Positions 19,662-29,656 are shown, numbered from the stretch's first letter. The stretch is 64,000 nt of DNA from Escherichia whittamii (GCF_014836715.1 NZ_JACSQI010000007.1:1-64000); one strand, 5' to 3'. Made by a program: numbers and translations. Notes: a model not told the origin generated them from the letters alone.

Positions 19662-21608
19662 TTACTTTTTGATTTCATACAGCGGCGTTTGCCCCGCCAC
19701 AACATGACCCTGAGCTTTAATGATAAGGCCGCTGAAGTCGTCGATATTGCTGCAAACCACCGGGCTAATCATCGAACGGGCGTTAGCGTTCAGGTAATCC
19801 AGATCCATTTCCAGAATCGGTTGCCCTGCACTCACCTGCGCGCCCTCTTCCACCAGGCGTTTAAAGCCTTTACCTTCCAGCGCCACGGTGTCTATACCCA
19901 TGTGGACTACGATCTCTGCGCCTTTTTCAGTTTCAAGGCAGAATGCGTGGTTGGTATTGAAAATTTTCACAATGGTTCCCGCCGCTGGCGATACGACAAT
20001 TTTATCCGTCGGTTTCACCGCCACGCCGTCACCCACCGCTTTGCTGGCGAATGCTTCGTCTGGCACCTGATCCAGCGCGACAACATCACCGGTAATCGGC
20101 GATACCAGTTCGGCGATAGACACTGCGTTCGGTACGGCCTGCGGTTTCACTGCCGGAGCTGCAGTTTCCGAAACAGCTTCAGCTGACGCAGCCGCTACCG
20201 GACCACGGGCAACGACTTTCTTCATCGCATCGCCGATGGATTCTGCTTTTGCACCAACAATCACCTGGATGGTCTGCTTGTTCAGTTTCACCACACCAGA
20301 GGCACCCAGACGTTTACACATTGCATCGTTGACGCGAGCTGAGTCAGCCACAGTCAAGCGCAGACGAGTAATACAGGCGTCAATCGCTTTTAGATTGTCA
20401 CTACCACCCACTGCCGCAATGTAGTTGGTTGCCAGTTGAGTTAAACCTTCTTCGGTATTGCTGTTAGCTTCTTCAGTAACGATCTCGTCATCTTTATCTT
20501 CACGACCTGGCGTTTTCAGGTTGAACATGCGGATAACTGCACTGAACACCACAAAGTAGATAACGAAGAAGATAACGCCCATCACCAGCAGCATCCAGAC
20601 GTTCTGGCTGGCTGCCGGCAGGTTATACATCAACGCATAGTCGATAGCGCCCGCAGAGAAGGAGAAACCCGCGTGGATCCCCAGCAACGTTGCCACAAAC
20701 AGGCTGATACCCGTCAGCAGTGCGTGCAGGAGGTACAGCAACGGAGCAAGGAACATGAACAGGAATTCCAGCGGCTCAGTCACACCGGTCAGGAACGCGG
20801 TGATTGCCACAGAAAGCAGCATCCCGCCAACCATCGGGCGACGCTCTTTCGGTGCTGCGAAGTACATCGCCAACGCCGCACCTGGCAGACCGAACATCAT
20901 GATCGGGAAGAAGCCGGACATGAACATCCCCGCAGTACCGTCACCGGCATAGAAGCGGTTGATGTCACCATGGAAAACCGTACCCGCCGAGTTGGTGAAT
21001 TCACCAATCTGGAACCAGGCGATGGTGTTCAGTACCTGATGCAAACCGGTTGGGATCAGCAGACGGTTGATGAAGCCGAAGATACCAGAACCCAGCGCGC
21101 CCGCAGAAACGATCCATTCGCCACCTGCATGAATAGCGTGCTGCACCGGTGGCCAGACGTAACCAAAAATGGCCGCCAGCACCAGACAGAAGAAACCAGT
21201 GGCAATAGGTACAAAACGTTTTCCGCCGAAGAAACTCAGGAAGTCCGGCAGTTTGATATCGGACCAACGGTTATAGACTGCCCCACCGACCAGACCGGTA
21301 ATGATACCTGCCAGAACACCCATGTTAATTTCTGGGTTGATGGTCACCATCGCTTTAGTTAACACGAAGTAACCAACCGCACCCGCCAGCGCCGCTGCAC
21401 CTGCACTGTCTTTGGACCAACTGGAGGCCACGCCGATCGCAAAGATCAGCGCCAGATTGTCAAAAATCGCGCCGCCTGCCTGGGCAATAAACGCAACGTT
21501 AAGTAAATCTGGCTGACCGAATCGCAGCAACAGCGCCGCCACCGGCAGCACCGCGATAGGGAGCTGTAACGCCCTACCGAGTCGCTGGAAAAAACCTAAA
21601 ATATTCAT
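19662..21608 (-). CDS. nagE: N-acetylglucosamine-specific PTS permease, EIICBA
   Basis: NagE (648 residues) imports and phosphorylates N-acetylglucosamine. Domain order is IIC (about 1-370, membrane, with the sugar-binding GVTEPLEF), IIB with phospho-Cys412 (AIDACITRLRL), and IIA with the phospho-His in EIVVHMGIDTV (about 569). All phosphorylation sites are intact. Length equals that of the E. coli protein. It is divergent from nagB, sharing a control region with NagC and CRP sites. Confidence 0.97.
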   Translation of the reverse strand: MNILGFFQRLGRALQLPIAVLPVAALLLRFGQPDLLNVAFIAQAGGAIFDNLALIFAIGVASSWSKDSAGAAALAGAVGYFVLTKAMVTINPEINMGVLAGIITGLVGGAVYNRWSDIKLPDFLSFFGGKRFVPIATGFFCLVLAAIFGYVWPPVQHAIHAGGEWIVSAGALGSGIFGFINRLLIPTGLHQVLNTIAWFQIGEFTNSAGTVFHGDINRFYAGDGTAGMFMSGFFPIMMFGLPGAALAMYFAAPKERRPMVGGMLLSVAITAFLTGVTEPLEFLFMFLAPLLYLLHALLTGISLFVATLLGIHAGFSFSAGAIDYALMYNLPAASQNVWMLLVMGVIFFVIYFVVFSAVIRMFNLKTPGREDKDDEIVTEEANSNTEEGLTQLATNYIAAVGGSDNLKAIDACITRLRLTVADSARVNDAMCKRLGASGVVKLNKQTIQVIVGAKAESIGDAMKKVVARGPVAAASAEAVSETAAPAVKPQAVPNAVSIAELVSPITGDVVALDQVPDEAFASKAVGDGVAVKPTDKIVVSPAAGTIVKIFNTNHAFCLETEKGAEIVVHMGIDTVALEGKGFKRLVEEGAQVSAGQPILEMDLDYLNANARSMISPVVCSNIDDFSGLIIKAQGHVVAGQTPLYEIKK

Positions 21609-21730
21609 CTTATTCCCCCTACGAAACCCCTATTTGGCTCGTTTAAAGCCGTATTTTTATTTTGCTACACATTGTACTGCCCAATGCTCTGTAATCAGAT
21701 TATTAGATCATCTGTTACAGAGTTTGTGAA

Positions 21731-21756
21731 AATTTAATTCGTATCGCAAATTAAAA
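21731..21756. promoter_or_regulatory. NagC operator on the nagE side
   Basis: TTTAATTCGTATCGCAAATTAAA is an imperfect palindrome (TTTAATT...AATTAAA). It fits NagC operators and their place near the nagE promoter. The call is by resemblance only. Confidence 0.6.
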
Positions 21757-21761
21757 GCGTG

Positions 21762-21786
21762 CTTTTTGTGAGTTTTGTCACCAAAT
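21762..21786. promoter_or_regulatory. CRP (cAMP receptor protein) binding site
   Basis: TGTGAGTTTTGTCACC shows TGTGA-N6-TCACc, nine of ten conserved half-site bases. It lies between the two NagC-like sites, as expected for the cAMP-dependent nagE-nagB pair. Confidence 0.75.
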
Positions 21787-21825
21787 ATCGTTATTACCAC
21801 TCCCTTTGACTGGCTAAACCAGAAA

Positions 21826-21848
21826 ACTTATTTTATCATTCAAAAAAT
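21826..21848. promoter_or_regulatory. NagC operator on the nagB side
   Basis: ACTTATTTTATCATTCAAAA, continuing AAATC, has the TTATTTT...CAAAAAAT pattern of the nagB NagC box. It lies about 105 bases before the nagB start. Confidence 0.55.
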
Positions 21849-21942
21849 CAGGTCGGATTGACGCCTGTCTGCGCAAATCCAGGTTACGCTTAAAGATGCC
21901 TAATCCGCCAACGGCTTACTTTTTACTTACTTGAGGTGAATA

Positions 21943-23953
<2,011 letters not shown>

Positions 23954-23961
23954 GAGAAAGT

Positions 23962-25182
23962 ATGACACCAGGCGGACAAGCTCAGATAGGTAATGTTGAT
24001 CTCGTAAAACAGCTTAACAGCGCGGCGGTTTATCGCCTGATTGACCAGCATGGGCCAATCTCGCGGATTCAGATTGCCGAGCAAAGCCAGCTTGCTCCCG
24101 CCAGCGTAACTAAAATTACACGTCAGCTTATCGAACGCGGGCTGATCAAAGAAGTTGATCAGCAGGCCTCCACCGGGGGCCGCCGCGCTATCTCTATCGT
24201 CACCGAAACCCGCAATTTCCACGCTATCGGCGTACGTCTCGGTCGCCACGATGCCACTATCACCCTGTTCGATCTCAGCAGTAAAGTGCTGGCAGAAGAA
24301 CATTATTCGCTACCAGAGAGTACCCAACAGACGCTGGAACATGCTCTGCTGAATGCCATTGCTCAGTTTATTGATAGCTACCAGCGCAAACTGCGGGAGC
24401 TGATCGCCATTTCCGTGATCCTGCCAGGGCTTGTTGACCCTGACAGCGGCAAAATTCATTACATGCCGCATATTCAGGTGGAAAACTGGGGGCTGGTAGA
24501 AGCACTGGAAGAGCGTTTTAAAGTGACCTGTTTTGTCGGCCACGATATCCGCAGTCTGGCGCTGGCAGAGCACTACTTCGGTGCAAGTCAGGATTGCGAA
24601 GACTCCATTTTGGTGCGCGTGCATCGCGGAACCGGGGCCGGGATTATCTCTAACGGGCGCATTTTTATCGGCCGCAATGGCAACGTCGGTGAAATTGGTC
24701 ATATTCAGGTTGAGCCGCTGGGTGAACGCTGCCATTGCGGAAACTTTGGCTGCCTGGAAACTATCGCTGCCAACGCCGCCATTGAACAGCGAGTGTTGAA
24801 TCTGTTAAAGCAGGGCTATCAAAGCCGTGTACCACTGGATGACTGCACTATCAAAACAATCTGCAAGGCCGCAAACAAAGGCGACAGCCTGGCGTCGGAA
24901 GTGATTGAGTATGTCGGTCGCCATCTGGGAAAAACCATCGCCATCGCTATCAACTTATTTAACCCGCAAAAAATTGTCATTGCCGGGGAGATAACTGAAG
25001 CCGATAAAGTGCTGCTCCCTGCTATTGAAAGCTGCATTAATACCCAGGCGCTGAAGGCGTTTCGCACTAATCTGCCGGTGGTACGTTCTGAACTGGATCA
25101 CCGCTCGGCAATCGGCGCTTTTGCGCTGGTAAAACGCGCCATGCTCAACGGTATTTTGCTCCAGCATTTGCTGGAAAATTAA
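23962..25182 (+). CDS. nagC: Transcriptional regulator NagC (ROK family)
   Basis: NagC (406 residues) represses nag and chi genes and activates glmUS; N-acetylglucosamine 6-phosphate is the inducer. An N-terminal winged helix (about 15-80, RIQIAEQSQLAPASVTKITR) precedes a ROK sugar-kinase-like domain with the zinc-binding CHCGNFGCLE and the glycine-rich GTGAGIISNG. It is co-transcribed with nagBA, which makes it autoregulated, and the window carries its likely operators near nagE, nagB and chiP. Confidence 0.97.
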   Translation: MTPGGQAQIGNVDLVKQLNSAAVYRLIDQHGPISRIQIAEQSQLAPASVTKITRQLIERGLIKEVDQQASTGGRRAISIVTETRNFHAIGVRLGRHDATITLFDLSSKVLAEEHYSLPESTQQTLEHALLNAIAQFIDSYQRKLRELIAISVILPGLVDPDSGKIHYMPHIQVENWGLVEALEERFKVTCFVGHDIRSLALAEHYFGASQDCEDSILVRVHRGTGAGIISNGRIFIGRNGNVGEIGHIQVEPLGERCHCGNFGCLETIAANAAIEQRVLNLLKQGYQSRVPLDDCTIKTICKAANKGDSLASEVIEYVGRHLGKTIAIAINLFNPQKIVIAGEITEADKVLLPAIESCINTQALKAFRTNLPVVRSELDHRSAIGAFALVKRAMLNGILLQHLLEN

Positions 25183-25229
25183 TGTGCTTTTATAGTGGCG
25201 CTTATTGTTGTCAATATTCTGGGTAGTCC

Positions 25230-25982
25230 ATGACCATTAAAAATGTAATTTGCGATATCGACGGCGTGCTGATGCACGATAACGTCGCCGTACCGGGTGC
25301 AGCGGAATTTTTGCACGGGATTATGGATAAAGGCCTGCCGCTGGTGTTGCTGACCAACTATCCTTCACAGACCGGGCAAGATCTGGCGAACCGCTTTGCC
25401 ACTGCCGGTGTCGATGTGCCGGATAGCGTGTTTTATACCTCCGCGATGGCGACCGCCGATTTCCTGCGTCGCCAGGAAGGCAAAAAGGCGTATGTGGTGG
25501 GCGAAGGCGCTCTGATTCATGAACTGTACAAAGCTGGTTTTACTATTACCGATGTGAACCCTGATTTTGTGATTGTTGGCGAAACGCGTTCCTACAACTG
25601 GGACATGATGCATAAAGCGGCCTATTTCGTCGCCAACGGTGCACGTTTTATCGCTACCAACCCGGATACTCACGGACGCGGTTTTTATCCAGCCTGCGGC
25701 GCGTTGTGCGCGGGGATCGAGAAAATCTCCGGACGTAAACCGTTCTATGTAGGTAAGCCGAGTCCGTGGATCATCCGCGCAGCATTAAACAAAATGCAGG
25801 CGCACTCGGAAGAAACAGTGATTGTCGGCGATAACTTGCGCACCGACATTCTGGCGGGCTTCCAGGCGGGTCTGGAGACGATTCTTGTGCTCTCTGGTGT
25901 GTCATCGCTTGACGATATCGACAGCATGCCGTTCCGCCCCAGTTGGATTTATCCGTCGGTCGCTGAAATCGACGTTATCTGA
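25230..25982 (+). CDS. umpH: UMP phosphatase (NagD)
   Basis: A 250-residue HAD-family phosphatase with preference for UMP and other nucleoside monophosphates, helping pyrimidine homeostasis. The nucleophile motif DIDGVLMHD carries Asp9, motif II is LLTNYPSQ, the motif III lysine lies in YVGKPSPW, and motif IV is VGDNLRTDI. Length matches E. coli UmpH (NagD). It is the last gene of nagBACD, 47 bases after nagC, and ends at a perfect hairpin. Confidence 0.96.
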   Translation: MTIKNVICDIDGVLMHDNVAVPGAAEFLHGIMDKGLPLVLLTNYPSQTGQDLANRFATAGVDVPDSVFYTSAMATADFLRRQEGKKAYVVGEGALIHELYKAGFTITDVNPDFVIVGETRSYNWDMMHKAAYFVANGARFIATNPDTHGRGFYPACGALCAGIEKISGRKPFYVGKPSPWIIRAALNKMQAHSEETVIVGDNLRTDILAGFQAGLETILVLSGVSSLDDIDSMPFRPSWIYPSVAEIDVI

Positions 25983-25984
25983 AT

Positions 25985-26015
25985 ACCAACCACGTCCCAG
26001 GACGTGGTTGGTTCT
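25985..26015 (+). terminator. Hairpin after umpH
   Basis: A near-perfect 12-bp stem (ACCAACCACGTC / GACGTGGTTGGT) follows the stop codon. The T tract is poor (TCTG), so it may act more in mRNA protection or with Rho. Confidence 0.6.
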
Positions 26016-26032
26016 GATGACAAATGCCAAAC

Positions 26033-26132
26033 TGCCTGATGCGCTACGCTTATCAGGCCTACGCCACCACTGCAATGTATTGAATTTTCATGCTTTTGTA
26101 AGCCGGATAATGCGTTCACGCCGCATCCGGCA
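26033..26132. repeat. REP pair (BIME) between umpH and asnB
   Basis: TGCCTGATGCGC...CTTATCAGGCC and AGCCGGATAATGCG...CGCATCCGGCA flank the core TGCAATGTATTGAATTTT. Outside it, GACAAATGCC on the left and GCACTTTGTC on the right form outer inverted ends also seen at 28086-28222. Confidence 0.9.
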
Positions 26133-26377
26133 TGAACAAATCGCACTTTGTCAGCAATTTGGCCCCCGTAAAATATAACCATTCAATAAAACCCGCTAAA
26201 AATTATCGATCCATCAATAAATACATCTCCACACCTGGTCTTTTTTCACTAATCGACAATCGCTATTACGTTTTTTATTTTTTCACCGCCAAATCTCTTG
26301 CGCACATTGCTGCTTTACGGCATTTTTTAAACAAGCAAACACAACAAGCAGCAAACACCAGGTTAACGGAGAAGGTT

Positions 26378-28042
26378 ATGTGTTCAATTTTTGGCGTATT
26401 CGATATCAAAACAGACGCAGTTGAGCTGCGGAAGAAAGCACTCGAGCTGTCACGCCTGATGCGTCATCGTGGCCCGGACTGGTCCGGTATTTATGCCAGT
26501 GATAACGCCATTCTCGCCCACGAACGCCTGTCAATTGTTGACGTTAACGCGGGGGCGCAACCTCTCTACAACCAACAAAAAACCCACGTACTGGCCGTAA
26601 ACGGTGAAATCTATAACCACCAGGCACTGCGCGCTGAGTATGGCGATCGTTACCAGTTCCAGACCGGGTCTGACTGCGAAGTGATCCTCGCGCTGTACCA
26701 GGAAAAAGGGCCGGAATTTCTCGATGATTTACAAGGCATGTTCGCCTTTGCCCTGTACGACAGCGAAAAAGATGCATATCTGATTGGTCGCGACCATCTG
26801 GGGATCATCCCGCTGTATATGGGCTATGACGAACACGGTCAGCTGTATGTGGCCTCAGAAATGAAAGCCCTGGTGCCGGTTTGCCGCACGATTAAAGAGT
26901 TCCCGGCGGGAAGCTATTTGTGGAGTCAGGACGGCGAGATCGACTCTTACTATCACCGTGACTGGTTCAACTATGATGCGGTGAAAGATAACGTGACCGA
27001 CAAAAACGAACTGCGTCAGGCGCTGGAAGATTCCGTGAAAAGCCATCTGATGTCTGACGTACCCTACGGTGTGCTGCTCTCTGGTGGTCTGGATTCCTCA
27101 ATTATTTCCGCGATCACCAAGAAATATGCCGCTCGTCGCGTGGAAGATCAGGAACGCTCGGAAGCATGGTGGCCGCAGTTGCACTCCTTTGCTGTTGGTC
27201 TGCCTGGTTCACCGGATCTGAAAGCAGCCCAGGAAGTGGCAAACCATCTGGGCACTGTGCACCACGAAATTCACTTCACTGTACAGGAAGGTCTGGATGC
27301 CATCCGCGATGTGATTTACCACATAGAAACCTATGACGTGACCACTATTCGCGCTTCAACACCGATGTATTTAATGTCGCGTAAGATCAAGGCGATGGGT
27401 ATTAAAATGGTGTTGTCCGGTGAAGGTTCTGATGAAGTGTTCGGCGGTTATCTTTATTTCCACAAAGCGCCAAACGCTAAAGAGCTGCATGAAGAAACGG
27501 TGCGCAAACTGCTGGCCCTGCATATGTATGACTGCGCGCGCGCCAACAAAGCGATGTCAGCCTGGGGCGTGGAAGCGCGCGTTCCGTTCCTCGACAAGAA
27601 ATTTCTCGACGTGGCGATGCGCATTAACCCGCAGGATAAAATGTGCGGCAACGGCAAGATGGAAAAACACATCCTGCGTGAATGTTTTGAGTCGTATCTG
27701 CCTGCAAGCGTTGCCTGGCGGCAGAAAGAGCAGTTCTCTGATGGCGTCGGTTACAGTTGGATTGACACACTGAAAGAAGTGGCGGCACAGCAGGTTTCTG
27801 ATCAGCAACTGGAAACAGCCCGCTTCCGCTTCCCATACAACACGCCAACCTCAAAAGAAGCGTATTTGTATCGGGAAATCTTTGAAGAATTGTTCCCGCT
27901 TCCGAGCGCCGCAGAGTGCGTACCGGGCGGTCCTTCCGTTGCCTGTTCTTCTGCTAAAGCGATTGAGTGGGATGAAGCGTTCAAGAAAATGGACGATCCA
28001 TCTGGTCGCGCGGTTGGCGTTCACCAGTCAGCGTATAAATAA
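26378..28042 (+). CDS. asnB: Asparagine synthetase B (glutamine-hydrolysing)
   Basis: AsnB (554 residues) makes asparagine from aspartate, ATP and glutamine. The class II glutaminase nucleophile is Cys2 (MCSIFGVFDI), exposed after Met removal; this fixes the start at 26378 because any N-terminal extension would destroy activity. The glutaminase domain (about 1-200) is followed by the synthetase domain with the PP-loop LLSGGLDSSI (about 230-239). Length equals that of the E. coli enzyme. Two terminators follow, on either side of a BIME. Confidence 0.97.
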   Translation: MCSIFGVFDIKTDAVELRKKALELSRLMRHRGPDWSGIYASDNAILAHERLSIVDVNAGAQPLYNQQKTHVLAVNGEIYNHQALRAEYGDRYQFQTGSDCEVILALYQEKGPEFLDDLQGMFAFALYDSEKDAYLIGRDHLGIIPLYMGYDEHGQLYVASEMKALVPVCRTIKEFPAGSYLWSQDGEIDSYYHRDWFNYDAVKDNVTDKNELRQALEDSVKSHLMSDVPYGVLLSGGLDSSIISAITKKYAARRVEDQERSEAWWPQLHSFAVGLPGSPDLKAAQEVANHLGTVHHEIHFTVQEGLDAIRDVIYHIETYDVTTIRASTPMYLMSRKIKAMGIKMVLSGEGSDEVFGGYLYFHKAPNAKELHEETVRKLLALHMYDCARANKAMSAWGVEARVPFLDKKFLDVAMRINPQDKMCGNGKMEKHILRECFESYLPASVAWRQKEQFSDGVGYSWIDTLKEVAAQQVSDQQLETARFRFPYNTPTSKEAYLYREIFEELFPLPSAAECVPGGPSVACSSAKAIEWDEAFKKMDDPSGRAVGVHQSAYK

Positions 28043-28052
28043 GAAATACGGT

Positions 28053-28079
28053 AACGCCCCGGAAAAAACTGGGGCGTTT
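28053..28079 (+). terminator. First terminator of asnB
   Basis: The stem ACGCCCC...GGGGCGT with an inner A-rich loop is followed by only three T residues. A related, stronger hairpin lies at 28234. Confidence 0.65.
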
Positions 28080-28102
28080 GACAGTGATGACAAACGCAAA
28101 AC

Positions 28103-28202
28103 AGCCTGATGCGCTACACTTATCAGGCCTACGCAGACCATGCAATGCATTGTATTTTCACGGTTTTGTAGGCCGGATAAGGCGTTCGCGCCATATCCGG
28201 CA
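28103..28202. repeat. REP pair (BIME) downstream of asnB
   Basis: AGCCTGATGCGC...CTTATCAGGCC and AGGCCGGATAAGGCG...CCATATCCGGCA flank the core TGCAATGCATTGTATTTT. Outer flanks GACAAACGC and GCGCACCTTGTC match those at 26020-26152. Confidence 0.9.
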
Positions 28203-28233
28203 TGAACAAAGCGCACCTTGTCAGCAATCTGTG

Positions 28234-28262
28234 ACGCCCCGGAGAAATCCGGGGCGTTTTTA
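28234..28262 (+). terminator. Second terminator of asnB
   Basis: The perfect 10-bp stem ACGCCCCGGA / TCCGGGGCGT with a GAAA loop is followed by a TTTT tract on the plus strand. It resembles the hairpin at 28053 on the other side of the BIME. Confidence 0.85.
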
Positions 28263-28263
28263 G

Positions 28264-28701
28264 TTATTGAGGAGCTTGTTGATTCTGATACGCGGTAAAG
28301 AAATGTTCCGGATTTGCCACATCGCTGTCAGATAACTCACTACTGTAAGCGACTGACCAGGTTGCCTGTTCATCCGGGATATGCAGGCTTCCATTTCCTT
28401 CTTTCAGACGTAATAACTCAAAAGATTCACCTTTAATTACGGTGGTATAAGATTTTTCACCTTCCTGTAATGCTTTCACTTTGCAGCGAAAAATCTGACC
28501 ATCAATATCATTATCAACATGCGATATCTGAACGAGTGCTTCATTTGTCGCTTTCGGGCCTATCCTCATCATCCACACCACCGCGCCTTCCTGTCCACGA
28601 TAGCCAAAGACATACTTACCGATTTCCGGTCGGGCCGTATCGGCAAACGCGGATTGTATAAATAATAAGGCCCCCATCAACACCGTTATAAAACGCAGCA
28701 T
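28264..28701 (-). CDS. Secreted protein of unknown function, accessory
   Basis: A 145-residue protein I do not recognise. It has a clear signal peptide (MLRFITVLMGALLFIQSAFA, cleavage before Asp21), giving a mature periplasmic or secreted protein of about 125 residues with one cysteine (73) and no other hydrophobic segment. The sequence alternates polar and hydrophobic residues (TWSVAYSSE), suggesting beta structure. The ATG at 28701 follows a GAGGGA site. It lies alone on the minus strand between asnB and the tRNA operon, where K-12 (from memory) has no gene. Its base composition is lower in G+C than that of its neighbours, consistent with acquisition. Function unknown. Confidence 0.75.
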   Translation of the reverse strand: MLRFITVLMGALLFIQSAFADTARPEIGKYVFGYRGQEGAVVWMMRIGPKATNEALVQISHVDNDIDGQIFRCKVKALQEGEKSYTTVIKGESFELLRLKEGNGSLHIPDEQATWSVAYSSELSDSDVANPEHFFTAYQNQQAPQ

Positions 28702-29021
28702 ATTATTCCCTCAATAAATCGCCTGAAGTGGTAGCAGAGATGCAGGCGTAGCGATCCCTGCCCTGTCCTATCGTAACGGTGCAGTGTTTCATGAGATAAT
28801 TCTTCGGCGCTATTGTTGAATTCCGAATTTCATCCTGCATAGCAAAACAACAGAGAAAAACACAAAGTAAACAATAATTGACGAATATAGCGCCATGCTG
28901 TTCGCAACCTAACCAAACAGTCATTTTCGAGCAATTTTCCTTGAAAAAGATGTTGACGCTGCAAGGCTCTATACGCATAATGCGCCCCGCAACGCCGATA
29001 AGGTAACGCGAAAAAAAAGAT
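28702..29021. promoter_or_regulatory. Space between the accessory gene and the tRNA operon
   Basis: This 320-base space holds the leader of the 28264-28701 gene on the left and the tRNA promoter at 28953-28981 on the right. The middle, about 28750-28940, has no convincing coding frame; two short minus-strand frames there lack ribosome sites. I see nothing else in it. Confidence 0.5.
28953..28981 (+). promoter_or_regulatory. Promoter of the tRNA operon with GC-rich discriminator
   Basis: The -35 box TTGACG (28953-28958), a 17-base spacer and the -10 box CATAAT (28976-28981) are followed by GCGCCCCGC. A GC-rich discriminator is typical of stable RNA promoters under stringent (ppGpp) control. 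The first tRNA starts at 29022. Confidence 0.8.
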
Positions 29022-29098
29022 GGCTACGTAGCTCAGTTGGTTAGAGCACATCACTCATAATGATGGGGTCACAGGTTCGAATCCCGTCGTAGCCACCA
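29022..29098 (+). tRNA. metT: tRNA-Met (elongator, anticodon CAT)
   Basis: A 77-base tRNA with encoded CCA end, D loop AGCTCAGTTGGTTAGAG, anticodon loop ACTCATAA and T loop GGTTCGAATCC. It is the elongator type; the acceptor starts G-G-C-T-A-C-G, paired with the 3' end. An identical copy lies at 29305. Confidence 0.97.
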
Positions 29099-29107
29099 TC
29101 TTTTTTT

Positions 29108-29192
29108 GCGGGAGTGGCGAAATTGGTAGACGCACCAGATTTAGGTTCTGGCGCCGCAAGGTGTGCGAGTTCAAGTCTCGCCTCCCGCACCA
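29108..29192 (+). tRNA. leuW: tRNA-Leu (anticodon TAG)
   Basis: An 85-base class II tRNA with a long variable arm (GGCGCCGCAAGGTGT), anticodon TAG in GATTTAGGTT, T loop GTTCAAGTC and encoded CCA. It follows the first Met tRNA after 9 bases. Confidence 0.96.
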
Positions 29193-29215
29193 TTCACCAG
29201 AAAGCGTTGTACGGA

Positions 29216-29290
29216 TGGGGTATCGCCAAGCGGTAAGGCACCGGTTTTTGATACCGGCATTCCCTGGTTCGAATCCAGGTACCCCAGCCA
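29216..29290 (+). tRNA. glnU: tRNA-Gln (anticodon TTG)
   Basis: A 75-base tRNA starting TGGGGTATCGCC, with the anticodon TTG in TTTTTGATA and an encoded GCCA end. K-12 carries two tandem copies (glnU, glnW) here; this window has one, so the symbol is nominal. Confidence 0.95.
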
Positions 29291-29304
29291 TCGAAGAACA
29301 ATCT

Positions 29305-29381
29305 GGCTACGTAGCTCAGTTGGTTAGAGCACATCACTCATAATGATGGGGTCACAGGTTCGAATCCCGTCGTAGCCACCA
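29305..29381 (+). tRNA. metU: tRNA-Met (elongator, anticodon CAT), second copy
   Basis: Identical over 77 bases to the tRNA at 29022. It lies 14 bases after the tRNA-Gln(TTG), in the same order as in K-12. Confidence 0.97.
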
Positions 29382-29429
29382 AATTCTGAATCTGTCGAAT
29401 AGATTCGGCAAATTCAAAAACAAATTTGT

Positions 29430-29504
29430 TGGGGTATCGCCAAGCGGTAAGGCACCGGATTCTGATTCCGGCATTCCGAGGTTCGAATCCTCGTACCCCA
29501 GCCA
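29430..29504 (+). tRNA. glnV: tRNA-Gln (anticodon CTG)
   Basis: A 75-base tRNA of the same frame as the one at 29216 but with anticodon CTG (GATTCTGATT) and matching changes in the anticodon and T stems. K-12 has two copies (glnV, glnX); one is present here. It is the last tRNA of the operon. Confidence 0.95.
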
Positions 29505-29508
29505 CATT

Positions 29509-29541
29509 AAAAAAGCTCGCTTCGGCGAGCTTTTTGCTTTT
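29509..29541 (+). terminator. Terminator of the tRNA operon
   Basis: AAAAGCTCGC with a TTCG loop and GCGAGCTTTTTGCTTTT form a strong stem and T tract directly after the last tRNA. Confidence 0.92.
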
Positions 29542-29590
29542 CTGTGGACTTTAATGTCGAATGTAATGCTGACTCGTCTTATCCTTCAAT

Positions 29591-29627
29591 GTCGGATGCG
29601 ACGCTGGCGCGTCTTATCCGACCTACG
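29591..29627. repeat. REP element between the tRNA operon and ubiF
   Basis: GTCGGATGCGACGC...GCGTCTTATCCGAC is a REP palindrome of the variant type with T-C-G-G in place of C-C-G-G. Confidence 0.85.
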
Positions 29628-29656
29628 GTTAGCATGCGTCCGGAAATGTGGTGAGG

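Larger units (their letters stand above)
21609..21942. promoter_or_regulatory. nagE-nagB divergent control region
   Basis: This 334-base region controls both nagE (left) and nagBACD (right). It contains a CRP-type site and two NagC-like sites (separate entries) whose centres are about 94 bases apart, close to the spacing known to support NagC looping in E. coli. The rest is AT-rich promoter sequence. The nagB start follows a GAGGTGA site. Confidence 0.7.
25983..26377. promoter_or_regulatory. umpH-asnB intergenic region: hairpin, BIME, asnB leader
   Basis: The left third holds the umpH hairpin and a BIME. The right part (about 26180-26377) is AT-rich and must hold the asnB promoter and a leader; an ATG-led frame from 26132 runs into asnB but adds 82 residues without support. 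A GGAGAAGG ribosome site at 26368-26375 precedes the asnB start. No further element was recognised. Confidence 0.6.

Noticed and set aside
26132..26377. N-terminal extension of asnB by 82 residues
   Set aside because: The glutaminase nucleophile must be the residue after the initiator Met; the extension also runs through a BIME end and AT-rich leader.
28703..29054. Short minus-strand frames between the accessory gene and the tRNA genes
   Set aside because: They have poor starts, overlap the tRNA promoter or the tRNA itself, and show no protein-like pattern.
28264..29504. Possible genomic island at the tRNA genes
   Set aside because: Only one accessory gene is present; no integrase, no duplicated tRNA 3' end and no attachment repeats were seen. 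The two identical Met tRNAs are normal for this operon.
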